The translations under genes were made by a program, and so were the position numbers. This document shows, in pieces, positions 52,481 to 63,476 of a DNA stretch of 64,000 nucleotides. The stretch lies in assembly GCF_003711105.1 (NCBI RefSeq), contig NZ_CP023865.1:248001-312000 (forward strand). Reading direction: 5' to 3'. Below the pieces are notes generated by a model. It worked only from the letters and a program-made list of their open reading frames with translations. It ran no database searches and was not told where the DNA came from. This stretch comes from Actinoplanes teichomyceticus ATCC 31121 (GTDB lineage: Bacteria; Actinomycetota; Actinomycetes; Mycobacteriales; Micromonosporaceae). Positions within the stretch are counted from its first letter, which is position 1, and every line of letters starts with the position of its first letter.

Positions 52481-54872
52481 TGGCGGTCTCCTCCGGGGGG
52501 AGGGCGGCCAGGACGGTGTCCAGCACCCGTACGGCGCCCGGCTTGTCCAACGGGTTGTTGCCGTTGCCGCACTTCGGGGACTGGACGCAGGACGGGCAGC
52601 CCGCCTCGCAGGCGCACGCCGCGATCGCTTCCCGGGTGGCCCGCAGCCAGGCGGTGGCGGTGGCGAACGCCCGCTCGGCGAAACCCGCCCCACCGGGATG
52701 GCCGTCGTAGACGAAGACCGTCGGGGCACCGGTGTCCGGGTGACCGGCCGTGGACAGCCCACCGATGTCCCACCGGTCACAGGTGGCCATCAACGGGAGC
52801 AGGCCGATCCCGGCGTGTTCGGCGGCGTGCAGCGCGCCCGGCACGTCGGCCGGCTCCACCCCGGCGTCGTCCAGCGCCTGCGGCGACACGGTGAACCAGA
52901 CCGCCACCGTACGCAGCTCGCGCACCGGCAGGTCCAGCGGCTTGGTGTCGATCACCTCACCGCTGCCCAGGCGTCGCCGCTGGTACGACACCACCTGGCT
53001 GGTCACGTCCACCTCGCCGAGGAACAGGCCGACCGGTCCGGCGTCCACGTACGACCGCACGTTCACCACCGAGACGTCCGTCACGTCGCGGGCGTGCGTC
53101 GTCCAGTCCGGCTCCTCCTGGCGCACCAGGGCGATGGCGTCGTCCAGGTCCAGCTCGTCCACCACGTACGTGACGCCCTGGTGCAGGTACACCGCGCCGT
53201 CGTGCAGCATCACGTGCGAGGACCCGTGATCGACCGTGCCCAGCAGCCGCCCGGTCGACGACTCCACCACCGAGACCGGCGCGCCGCCGGTACCGCGCAG
53301 GTCCACGTCCGGCCGCCCGCGATGCGTCCAGTACCAGCCGGACGGCCGCCGCCGCAGCACCCCCTGCTCGGCCAGCGCCCGCACCGTCGCCCGCGCCACG
53401 TCGCCGCCGAAGAGCGCGAGGTCGGCGTCGGTGAGCGGCGCCTCGGAGGCGGCACAGCACAGCTGGGGTCCCAGGACGTACGGGTTGGCCGGGTCCAGCA
53501 CGGTCGCCTCCACCGGCCGTCCGAACAGCGCCTCCGGGTGGTGCACGAGATACGTGTCCAGCGGATCGTCCCGTGCGATCAGCACCGCGAGCGCCTCCCC
53601 ACCGGCCCGTCCGGCCCGTCCCGCCTGCTGCCACAGCGACGCCCGCGTGCCCGGCCAGCCGCAGATCAGCACCGCGTCCAGCCCGGCCAGGTCGACGCCG
53701 AGCTCCAGCGCGTTCGTCGAGGCCAGTCCGAGCAGCTCCCCGGAGAGCAACGCCCGCTCGATCGCCCGCCGGTCCTCGCGCAGGTAACCGCCCCGGTACG
53801 CGGCCACCCGCTCACCCAGCCCCGGCACCGCCTCGTCCAGCGACCGCCGGGTCAGCGCGGCCACCACCTCGGCGCCCCGCCGGGAGCGGACGAACGCGAG
53901 CGTGCGGATGCCGGCCACCACCGCGTCGGTGAGCAGGTCCGCGGTCTCGCGCAACGCCGACCGCCGGACCGGTGGGGCCTCCGCCGGCTCGGCGCCGGGC
54001 TCGGGCGGCAGCAGCGGCGGTTCCCACAACGCGAAGGTGACCGCCCCGCGCGGCGACGCGTCCTCGGTCACCGCGGTCACCGGCAGCCCGGTCAGCCGGG
54101 ACGCGCTGGCGGCCGGGTCGCCCGAGGTGGCCGAGGCCAGCACGAAGGTCGGGGTGGCGCCGTACCGGGCCGCCGTCCGGCGCAGCCGCCGCAGCACGTG
54201 CGCGACGTGCGAGCCGAACACGCCGCGGTACGCGTGACATTCGTCGATCACGACGTACGCGAGCCGGCGGAGCAGGGTGGCCCACCGCGCGTGCCCGGGC
54301 AGCACGCTGTGGTGCAGCATGTCCGGGTTGGTCAGCACGAACCTGGAGTGCTGCCGGATCCACTCGCGCTCCTCGCGCGGGGTGTCCCCGTCGAGCGTGG
54401 CCGGGCGTACCCCGTCGAGCCCGAGCCGGACCAGCGCGCGCAGCTGGTCGGCGGCGAGCGCCTTGGTCGGCGCGAGGTAGAGCACCGTGGCCCTGGGGTC
54501 GGTGGCCAGGGTGGTCAGCGCCGGCAGCTGATAGGCCAGGGACTTGCCGGACGCGGTGCCGGTGGCCAGCACCACGTGCGTCCCCTGCCGGGCCAGGGTG
54601 GCGGCGTCCGCCTGATGCTGCCACGGCGCGGTGATGCCCTGGCGCACGAGCGCGTCCCGTACGGCGGGGTCGGTCCACGCCGGCCAGGGCGCGGTCCGCC
54701 CGGGCCGGGCGGTGACCTGCTCGACGTGGGTGATCGGCGACTGTGCCGCGGCGCCGGTCCGGGTGCGCAGCCGGTGCAGCAGCTCAGCGGGACCGAAGGC
54801 GGTGGCAGTCACGCCCTGCACTTTGACATCGGTATGCGCCCGGCCCCAAACGGGTAGGACGGTGGGTGCCAC
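52266..54872 (-). CDS. DECH-box helicase of the actinobacterial secretion neighbourhood
   Basis: 868 aa superfamily 2 helicase. Motif I ATGTASGKS, motif II VIDECHAYRG (DECH), motif III LASATSGD, motif VI QQAGRAGRAGG. The C-terminal DUF1998-type region has a Cys cluster (ACACEAGCPSCVQSPKCGNG) that may bind metal. Related MrfA-type enzymes repair DNA. It is the standard neighbour of ssd/tad genes in actinobacteria, though a functional link is unproven. The C-terminus ends in ~60 residues of Ala/Glu/Thr/Lys repeats. The start is uncertain: GTG 54872 or GTG 54821. Divergent from the BldG-like gene, as in Streptomyces. Confidence 0.9.
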   Translation of the reverse strand: MAPTVLPVWGRAHTDVKVQGVTATAFGPAELLHRLRTRTGAAAQSPITHVEQVTARPGRTAPWPAWTDPAVRDALVRQGITAPWQHQADAATLARQGTHVVLATGTASGKSLAYQLPALTTLATDPRATVLYLAPTKALAADQLRALVRLGLDGVRPATLDGDTPREEREWIRQHSRFVLTNPDMLHHSVLPGHARWATLLRRLAYVVIDECHAYRGVFGSHVAHVLRRLRRTAARYGATPTFVLASATSGDPAASASRLTGLPVTAVTEDASPRGAVTFALWEPPLLPPEPGAEPAEAPPVRRSALRETADLLTDAVVAGIRTLAFVRSRRGAEVVAALTRRSLDEAVPGLGERVAAYRGGYLREDRRAIERALLSGELLGLASTNALELGVDLAGLDAVLICGWPGTRASLWQQAGRAGRAGGEALAVLIARDDPLDTYLVHHPEALFGRPVEATVLDPANPYVLGPQLCCAASEAPLTDADLALFGGDVARATVRALAEQGVLRRRPSGWYWTHRGRPDVDLRGTGGAPVSVVESSTGRLLGTVDHGSSHVMLHDGAVYLHQGVTYVVDELDLDDAIALVRQEEPDWTTHARDVTDVSVVNVRSYVDAGPVGLFLGEVDVTSQVVSYQRRRLGSGEVIDTKPLDLPVRELRTVAVWFTVSPQALDDAGVEPADVPGALHAAEHAGIGLLPLMATCDRWDIGGLSTAGHPDTGAPTVFVYDGHPGGAGFAERAFATATAWLRATREAIAACACEAGCPSCVQSPKCGNGNNPLDKPGAVRVLDTVLAALPPEETATAEKPAPAEGTTAGKATAPAEGTTAGKATAPAEGTTAGKTAAPAEGTTAAREIPSTVAVDPVRPEGPPPRG

Positions 54873-54930
54873 GCGTCGCCCGATGTCGGTCGGTGGTTAG
54901 ATTCGCGGGGGAGATCAGGGAGGAGGACCG

Positions 54931-55287
54931 ATGGAGCTGTCGCTGGCGACCCGGACCGTCGCCGAGCACACGGTGCTCGAAGTCGGTGGCGAGGTCGACG
55001 TTTACACCGCTCCCCGGCTGCGTGAGCGGCTGATCGAGCTGGTCGACGCGGGTGCCCGGAACGTGGTGGTGGACCTGGAGCGGGTCGAGTTCCTCGATTC
55101 CACCGGCCTCGGGGTGCTGGTCGGCGCGCTGAAGCGGCTGCGCACGGCGCAGGGCACCTTCGGCCTGGTCTGCGCCAAGGAGCCCCTGCTCAAGATTTTC
55201 CGGATCACCGCGCTGGACCAGGTGTTCCCGATCTACCCGACGGTCGAGGCCGCCACCGAACGCGACGGCACCGGTCCCGCTTCGTGA
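54931..55287 (+). CDS. bldG: BldG-type anti-anti-sigma factor (STAS)
   Basis: 118 aa STAS protein. The phosphorylation motif is [17 protein letters not shown] and the start [20 protein letters not shown] is nearly that of Streptomyces BldG. BldG controls development and antibiotic genes by partner switching. GGAGGAGGA precedes ATG 54931. Divergent from the DECH helicase and overlapping an ATP-binding-like partner gene, the same arrangement I recall for SCO3548-SCO3550. Confidence 0.92.
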   Translation: MELSLATRTVAEHTVLEVGGEVDVYTAPRLRERLIELVDAGARNVVVDLERVEFLDSTGLGVLVGALKRLRTAQGTFGLVCAKEPLLKIFRITALDQVFPIYPTVEAATERDGTGPAS

Positions 55288-55724
55288 TGGCTACGGTTCG
55301 GCTGTCCTTCTCGCCGGCGCCGGTGCACGTGCGCACCGCGCGGCTGGTCGGTGTGGCGGTGGCCCGCCGGGCCGGGGTCGACGAGGCCCTGCTCGACGAG
55401 GTCCGCCTGGCGATCGGCGAGGCCTGCACCCGGGCGGTCGCCCTGCACCGCCAGTACGGCCTGACCGACCTGGTCACCGTGGAGATGTCCGACTCGGGGG
55501 CGTACACCGTCCGGGTCATCGACCACGCGCCGATCGAGGCCAGCATCGGCCTCACCAAGCTTCCCCCGGACGAGCTGGCCGCCGAGTCGCTCACCGAGGA
55601 CGATCTCACCACCGGCGTGGGGTTCGCGCTGCTCGCCGGGTTCGTCGACGATCTGCAGGTGCGCCCGGTCGAGGACGGGCCGGGCACCGAGGTCCGCATG
55701 GTCTGGCCGGTCGCCCGCCGCTGA
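55287..55724 (+). CDS. RsbW-like anti-sigma factor with degenerate ATP site
   Basis: 145 aa GHKL-ATPase-like fold. N-box region LAIGEACTRAVALH (residues 42-54) has Arg49 where RsbW-type kinases have the Mg-binding Asn. The G1 box reads VIDHAP instead of D-x-G-x-G. A G2-like GVGFALLAGFVDDL is present. It likely still binds BldG but may not phosphorylate it. The start (ATG 55287 or GTG 55284) overlaps the bldG stop. The last codons and the stop are repeated in the array downstream. Confidence 0.8.
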   Translation: MATVRLSFSPAPVHVRTARLVGVAVARRAGVDEALLDEVRLAIGEACTRAVALHRQYGLTDLVTVEMSDSGAYTVRVIDHAPIEASIGLTKLPPDELAAESLTEDDLTTGVGFALLAGFVDDLQVRPVEDGPGTEVRMVWPVARR

Positions 55725-55832
55725 CGGCGCCCCGCCCGCCGCTGACGGCGCCCCGCCCGCCGCTGACGGCGCCCCGCCCGCCGCTGACGGCGCCCCGCCC
55801 GCCGCTGACGGCGCCCCGCCCGCCGCTGACGG
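55711..55832 (+). repeat. 21-bp tandem array including the stop codon of the RsbW-like gene
   Basis: The gene end GCCCGCCGCTGACGGCG is repeated with exact 21-bp spacing. CTGACGG occurs at 55721 (the true stop), 55742, 55763, 55784, 55805 and 55826. Copies are almost identical, suggesting recent expansion. From 55833 to about 56290 the region has lower GC towards the hppA promoter and no gene. Confidence 0.92.
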
Positions 55833-56294
55833 ACCCGGCCACCCACCACTGACAGCCGTGACCGCACGGTCCGCCCCGATGACCCGCCGCGGACAGCCGC
55901 CACCGTACGGTCCGGCGGCGGTCGCCCGCCGCGGCCCGGTCCCGCCCGCCACTGTGCCCCGGCTGCCGGCGGTCACCACACCCCCCCGTACCGGAAAGGC
56001 TCGCCGCGGGCGCCCACCGACCCGCCGACGAAGATCGGACCGAGGCCCGCCGCAGGCGTCGGTCGCGTCGGGCGGCGGCCACCCTGCCGCGCCCGGGAAA
56101 CGGCTCCGGCATCCCGGCGTGTACGTCAGACGATCTCCGCGCCTATCCCTATCCTCAATTCTGGCATGTCGGTCATATCCGATACCCTCTCGAGACAACT
56201 CCCTGGCCAGGCAAAAGATCAACCGTTGCCGATATATCAGCCCGGGGTGTGCTAACACAGCGGCGAACATCACCGCGACACGGCCGGGTCACCA

Positions 56295-56323
56295 TGTGAC
56301 GATCGCCACGCCGGGCCTATACA
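56295..56323 (+). promoter_or_regulatory. hppA promoter
   Basis: TGTGAC (56295-56300), 17-bp spacer, TATACA (56318-56323) is a good housekeeping-type promoter. A palindrome GTCAC-CAT-GTGAC (56288-56300) overlaps the -35 element. The leader would be ~124 nt, with hairpins and a TAGGAGGA ribosome site. Confidence 0.6.
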
Positions 56324-56453
56324 GTACGCGAGTTGTCAGCTACTGCTGGTCCCGCGTCCGCGGGTCCGGCCGGTCGTTCCCCGGCTCTGGCGGGGAATGC
56401 GTCCCGGCGGCTTCGTCCGCCGTCGGGCGCAGTCGGTGTGTAGGAGGACATTG

Positions 56454-58883
56454 ATGTCCGGGACCTCGATAGACCTCGCCGCCGAGGGCGGTGGAGTGTC
56501 CCTGAGCGGGCAAAACGTCACATTCGTCATCGTCGCTCTGGCGTTCGCCCTGGTCGCTCTGGGCTTCGCCGCGATGTTCGTCCAGTCGGTGCTGCGCGCC
56601 GGCCGGGGTACCAAGAACATGCAGGAGATCGCCGGCGCCGTCCAGGAAGGCGCGTCGGCATACCTGTTCCGGCAGTTCAAGACGCTGGCCGTGTTCGTGG
56701 TGATCGCGGTCGTGCTGCTGTTCCTGTTGCCGGTGCACGACACCGACAACGAAACCTGGGTGAAGATCGGCCGGTCGCTCTTCTTCGTCGTCGGAGCGGT
56801 CTTCAGTTCGTTCATCGGCGGCGCCGGGATGGCCCTGGCGACCCGGGCCAACCTACGGGTCGCCGCGGCGGCCGGGCAGCCCGGCGGCCGGGAGACCGCG
56901 ATGGGGATCGCCTTCCGCACCGGTGGCGTGGTGGGCTTCCTGACCGTGGGGCTGGGCCTGTTCGGCGGCGCCCTGGTGGTGCTGATCTTCAAGAACGACG
57001 CGCCGACCGTGCTGGAGGGCTTCGGCTTCGGCGCCGCGCTGCTCGCGATGTTCATGCGGGTCGGCGGCGGCATCTTCACCAAGGCCGCGGACGTCGGCGC
57101 GGACCTGGTCGGCAAGGTGGAGAAGCACATCCCGGAGGACGACCCACGCAACGCCGCGACCATCGCCGACAACGTGGGCGACAACGTCGGCGACTGTGCC
57201 GGCATGGCCGCCGACCTGTTCGAGTCGTACGCGGTCACCCTGGTCGCCGCGCTGATCCTGGGCCAGGCGGCGTTCGGCCAGGACGGGCTGATCTTCCCGC
57301 TGATCGTCTCCACGATCGGTGTGGTGATCGCCATCCTGGGTGTCTTCATCACCCGGCTGCGCCCGTCCGACCGCAACGGCCTGACCGCGATCAACCGGGC
57401 GTTCTACCTGTCCGCGCTGGTCTCGGCGGTCGCGGTCGCGGTGGTCACCTTCCTGTACCTGCCGGACAGCTTCGCCGGCTTCGCCGATGCGGGCATCGCC
57501 CGGGAGGTCGTCGACAGCGGCCGCAACCCGCAGCTGGTGGCGATCGGCGCGGTCGTGATCGGCATCGTGCTCGCCGCCGCCATCCAGGCGCTGACCGGCT
57601 ACTTCACCGAGACCAACCGGCGTCCGGTGCAGGACATCGGCAAGTCGTCGCAGACCGGCCCGGCGACCGTGGTGCTGGCCGGCATCAGCGTCGGCCTGGA
57701 GTCCGCTGTGTACTCGGCGCTGCTGATCGGCGCCGGCGTCTACGGCGCCTTCCTGCTCGGCGGCTCGTCGATCACGCTGTCGCTGTTCGCCGTGGCGCTG
57801 GCCGGCACCGGCCTGCTCACCACGGTCGGCGTGATCGTCGCGATGGACACCTTCGGCCCGATCTCCGACAACGCGCAGGGCATCGCGGAGATGTCCGGGG
57901 ACGTCGACGAGCGGGGCGCGCAGATCCTGACCGAGCTGGACGCGGTCGGCAACACCACCAAGGCGATCACCAAGGGCATCGCGATCGCCACCGCGGTGCT
58001 CGCCGCGACCGCGCTGTTCGGGTCGTACACCAACACCCTGGCCAGCTCGCTGGACGAGGCCGGGATCGCCGGCGACCAGGTACAGAACCAGATCCTGAAC
58101 CTGCTCAACATCTCCAATCCGCGCAACCTGGTCGGGCTGCTGGTCGGCGCCGCGGTGGTGTTCCTCTTCTCCGGCCTGGCGATCAACGCGGTGTCCCGCT
58201 CGGCGGGTGCGGTGGTCATGGAGGTCCGCCGCCAGTTCCGGGACTTCCCCGGCATCATGGACCGCACCCAGCGGCCCGAGTACGGACGGGTGGTCGACAT
58301 CTGCACCCGGGACGCGCAGCGCGAGCTGCTCACCCCCGGCCTGCTGGCGATCATGGCGCCGATCGCGGTGGGCTTCGGGCTGGGCGCGGGCGCGCTGGCG
58401 GCGTACCTGGCCGGCGCGATCGGCGCGGGCACGCTCATGGCGGTCTTCCTGGCCAACTCCGGTGGCGCCTGGGACAACGCCAAGAAACTGGTGGAGGACG
58501 GCGCGTTCGGCGGCAAGGGTTCCGAGGCGCACGCCGCCACGGTCATCGGGGACACCGTCGGCGACCCGTTCAAGGACACCGCGGGTCCGGCCATCAACCC
58601 GCTGATCAAGGTGATGAACCTGGTCTCGCTGCTGATCGCCCCGGCCGTGGTGGCCTGGAGCGTGGGCACCGACGCGAACACCCCGCTGCGGGTGAGCGTG
58701 TCCCTGGTCGCGCTGGCGATCGTGACCGCCGCGGTGGTCTGGAGCAAGCGCAAGCCGATCTCGATGGGCGACGACGCGGCGGCGGCCGGTCTGGCGGGGG
58801 CCGCGGACACCGCCAGGGCGGTGCAGGAGGCCCGGCACGACGACGCGGCCGCGCAGGCGCGGATCCGGGACAACGTGCGCTGA
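56454..58883 (+). CDS. hppA: proton-translocating membrane pyrophosphatase
   Basis: 809 aa, about 16 transmembrane helices. It hydrolyses pyrophosphate and pumps H+. PPi-binding motifs are DNVGDNVGDCAGMAADLFE (about residues 238-256), GDTVGDPFKDTAGPAINPL near the C-terminus, and early membrane-core Glu/Asp. The motif GNTTKAITKG near residue 500 carries Lys where K+-dependent pumps have Ala, so this is the K+-independent type. ATG 56454 follows TAGGAGGA; own promoter and terminator. Confidence 0.97.
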   Translation: MSGTSIDLAAEGGGVSLSGQNVTFVIVALAFALVALGFAAMFVQSVLRAGRGTKNMQEIAGAVQEGASAYLFRQFKTLAVFVVIAVVLLFLLPVHDTDNETWVKIGRSLFFVVGAVFSSFIGGAGMALATRANLRVAAAAGQPGGRETAMGIAFRTGGVVGFLTVGLGLFGGALVVLIFKNDAPTVLEGFGFGAALLAMFMRVGGGIFTKAADVGADLVGKVEKHIPEDDPRNAATIADNVGDNVGDCAGMAADLFESYAVTLVAALILGQAAFGQDGLIFPLIVSTIGVVIAILGVFITRLRPSDRNGLTAINRAFYLSALVSAVAVAVVTFLYLPDSFAGFADAGIAREVVDSGRNPQLVAIGAVVIGIVLAAAIQALTGYFTETNRRPVQDIGKSSQTGPATVVLAGISVGLESAVYSALLIGAGVYGAFLLGGSSITLSLFAVALAGTGLLTTVGVIVAMDTFGPISDNAQGIAEMSGDVDERGAQILTELDAVGNTTKAITKGIAIATAVLAATALFGSYTNTLASSLDEAGIAGDQVQNQILNLLNISNPRNLVGLLVGAAVVFLFSGLAINAVSRSAGAVVMEVRRQFRDFPGIMDRTQRPEYGRVVDICTRDAQRELLTPGLLAIMAPIAVGFGLGAGALAAYLAGAIGAGTLMAVFLANSGGAWDNAKKLVEDGAFGGKGSEAHAATVIGDTVGDPFKDTAGPAINPLIKVMNLVSLLIAPAVVAWSVGTDANTPLRVSVSLVALAIVTAAVVWSKRKPISMGDDAAAAGLAGAADTARAVQEARHDDAAAQARIRDNVR

Positions 58884-58900
58884 TCGTGGAGCGTCCAGGA

Positions 58901-58928
58901 CGGGCACCCGGCAGATGCCGGGTGCCCG
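58901..58928 (+). terminator. terminator of hppA
   Basis: CGGGCACCCGGCA (58901-58913), loop GA, and its exact complement at 58916-58928: a 13-bp stem 17 bp after the stop, without a T-run. Confidence 0.75.
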
Positions 58929-58986
58929 CTCGGTTTGCCTCGATCGAGGCGTGTGGAGTGTCCGGCGGAGGCCGTACGCTGCTCCC

Positions 58987-59517
58987 ATGCGCGCGGTCCG
59001 AACGATCTCCCTCGCTCTCGTCCTCGTGCTCGCGGTGTCTCTCGCCGGCTGCTCCTCGGCGCACGGCGCGCAGGCCTGGGTCGCCTCGGTGTGCACGGCG
59101 CTGACCCCGTGGCGCAGCGAGATCAGCACCCTGACCACCCGCACCCAGCAGCAGATGACCACCCGCACCACGCCCGGGCAGGCGAAGGAGAACCTGGCCC
59201 GGCTCTTCGACGGCGCCCGCGCCGCGAGCGAGAAGGCGCGGGCCGGGGTGGAGCGGGCCGGGGTCCCCGACGTCAGCAACGGCGAGGCCATCGCCGCCGC
59301 CTTCGTCGGCTCGCTGACCGGTATGCGGGATGCGTACGGGAGCGCCCACGACGGCATCGAGGCACTCCCCACCAGCCCGGCCGGCACCTTCTACACCGAG
59401 GTCGGCAAGGTCGTCGAGCGGCTCAACCAGGAGTACGAGAAGAGTGGGCTGGACGTCTCGAAGCTCGATTCCGTCGAGCTCAGAGAGGCCTTCGAGTCGC
59501 TGCCCGAGTGCCAATGA
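58987..59517 (+). CDS. putative lipoprotein
   Basis: 176 aa. Signal peptide and lipobox MRAVRTISLALVLVLAVSLAGC (Cys22), then a mostly helical domain of ~150 residues (RSEISTLTTRTQQQMTT ... ARLFDGARAASEKARAGVERA ... ERLNQEYEKSG). No named domain recognised. TACGCT ends 6 nt before the ATG, pointing to a leaderless message. ATGA overlap with the next gene couples the two. Confidence 0.8.
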   Translation: MRAVRTISLALVLVLAVSLAGCSSAHGAQAWVASVCTALTPWRSEISTLTTRTQQQMTTRTTPGQAKENLARLFDGARAASEKARAGVERAGVPDVSNGEAIAAAFVGSLTGMRDAYGSAHDGIEALPTSPAGTFYTEVGKVVERLNQEYEKSGLDVSKLDSVELREAFESLPECQ

Positions 59518-60386
59518 CGGAGACCGGGTGGCCGCTGATCCCGCGTGAGGTGCTGCCTCCACCGACCCCGGTGGAGCGGCGGCCGCACCGGCGTGGCGAG
59601 CCCGGCCCGGCCGGTGGCCGGCAGCTGCCCATGTTCGGCGCGGAGACCGTCGAGCCGTCACCGGCCGATCTGGCCGGCCTGCTCGCCGGCCCGGGTCGGC
59701 TCGGCCGGATGGGGGGCACCGCCCGGGTGTCGGTGGTGGTCGACGACGCCTGGCGGGTGCACGTCCTGGTGGCCGAGCTGGTCGCCCGTGGCCTGACCGT
59801 CACATGGGCGCCGGTCGCGCAGACGCCCGGCACGCCGGCTCCGGACCGGCCCGCCGGCGAACCGCCCGCACCGGCCGTGGCGGACACGCCCGGCTCACCG
59901 GGCGGGAAGACGGCCGGGTCACCGGGCGCGGACATGCCCGGGTCACCGGGCGCGGACATGCCGGAGCCGGCCGCCGGGGAATCGCCCGGGCCGCCCGTCC
60001 CGGACGAGATCTCGGACACGCCCGAGGAGCCGTCACCTCCCCGCTTCGAGGTGCGTACCTCGTACTCCCGCCGGCTGAACACCCTGGCCCGGGCCTGGCC
60101 GGAGGCCGCCGCACAGCTCTTCCTCTCCGGGCCACGGCTGCGGCTCTGGGTGGCCGCCGCGGGCGTCGCGCGGCCCGGCGGTTACCGGCTCGGCCTGGAC
60201 CCGGCCAAGGACCCGCGCGCGGTCGACGCGGCGCTGGTCCGGGCCGGTCTGGGCGGGCGCGTGTCGGATGACGGACGGGGGTACCTCATCGCCGGCCGGC
60301 GCCGGCTGGCCCGCCTCGCCGAGCTGGTCGGGGAGCGGCCGGAGGCGGCCCCGGCAGACGTCTGGCCAGGCGGCGCGGGTGCATGA
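59514..60386 (+). CDS. hypothetical protein coupled to the lipoprotein gene
   Basis: 290 aa. N-terminal part (to ~105) with VSVVVDDAWRVHVLVAELVARGL, a middle Pro/Gly/Ala/Asp linker (~105-175) with 24-bp repeats encoding GSPGADMP, and a conserved-looking C-terminal domain (YSRRLNTLARAWPEAAAQLF ... LVRAGLGGRVSDDGRGYLI). No signal peptide. Domain unknown to me. It lies upstream of topA on the same strand with a 204-bp gap that should hold the topA promoter. Confidence 0.7.
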   Translation: MTETGWPLIPREVLPPPTPVERRPHRRGEPGPAGGRQLPMFGAETVEPSPADLAGLLAGPGRLGRMGGTARVSVVVDDAWRVHVLVAELVARGLTVTWAPVAQTPGTPAPDRPAGEPPAPAVADTPGSPGGKTAGSPGADMPGSPGADMPEPAAGESPGPPVPDEISDTPEEPSPPRFEVRTSYSRRLNTLARAWPEAAAQLFLSGPRLRLWVAAAGVARPGGYRLGLDPAKDPRAVDAALVRAGLGGRVSDDGRGYLIAGRRRLARLAELVGERPEAAPADVWPGGAGA

Positions 60387-60590
60387 TCTTCCTGGATTGT
60401 GTCCGACATAACAGTGGCCCACCGGTGTACGGTGTCGCGGTCGGACGCGCGCGGTGGCCGGACCGTTACCATCCGACTGCGGGGTTCCCGGGGAATGAGG
60501 TCTCGTCCGGCGCGTTACGTTGAACGTCTGTGCTCTGCCGGGCGCGATGACGGGAACACCGAGGATCGCAACGAAACAACTGGGAGTGCC

Positions 60591-63422
<2,832 letters not shown>

Positions 63423-63426
63423 GCGG

Positions 63427-63474
63427 CGGTCCACCCGGTGCCCGGCGGCCTCCCGCCGGGCACCGGGCGGACCG
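63427..63474. terminator. bidirectional terminator between topA and the oxidase gene
   Basis: Long stem: CGGTCC (63427-63432) with GGACCG, one mismatch, then a perfect 15-bp CCCGGTGCCCGGCGG (63434-63448) with its complement 63453-63467, loop CCTC. It fills the gap between two convergent genes. Confidence 0.8.
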
Positions 63475-63476
63475 GG

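Noticed and set aside
56247..56258. GTGT-GCTA-ACAC dyad upstream of hppA as a Rex site
   Set aside because: Lacks the GAA/TTC core of the Rex consensus.
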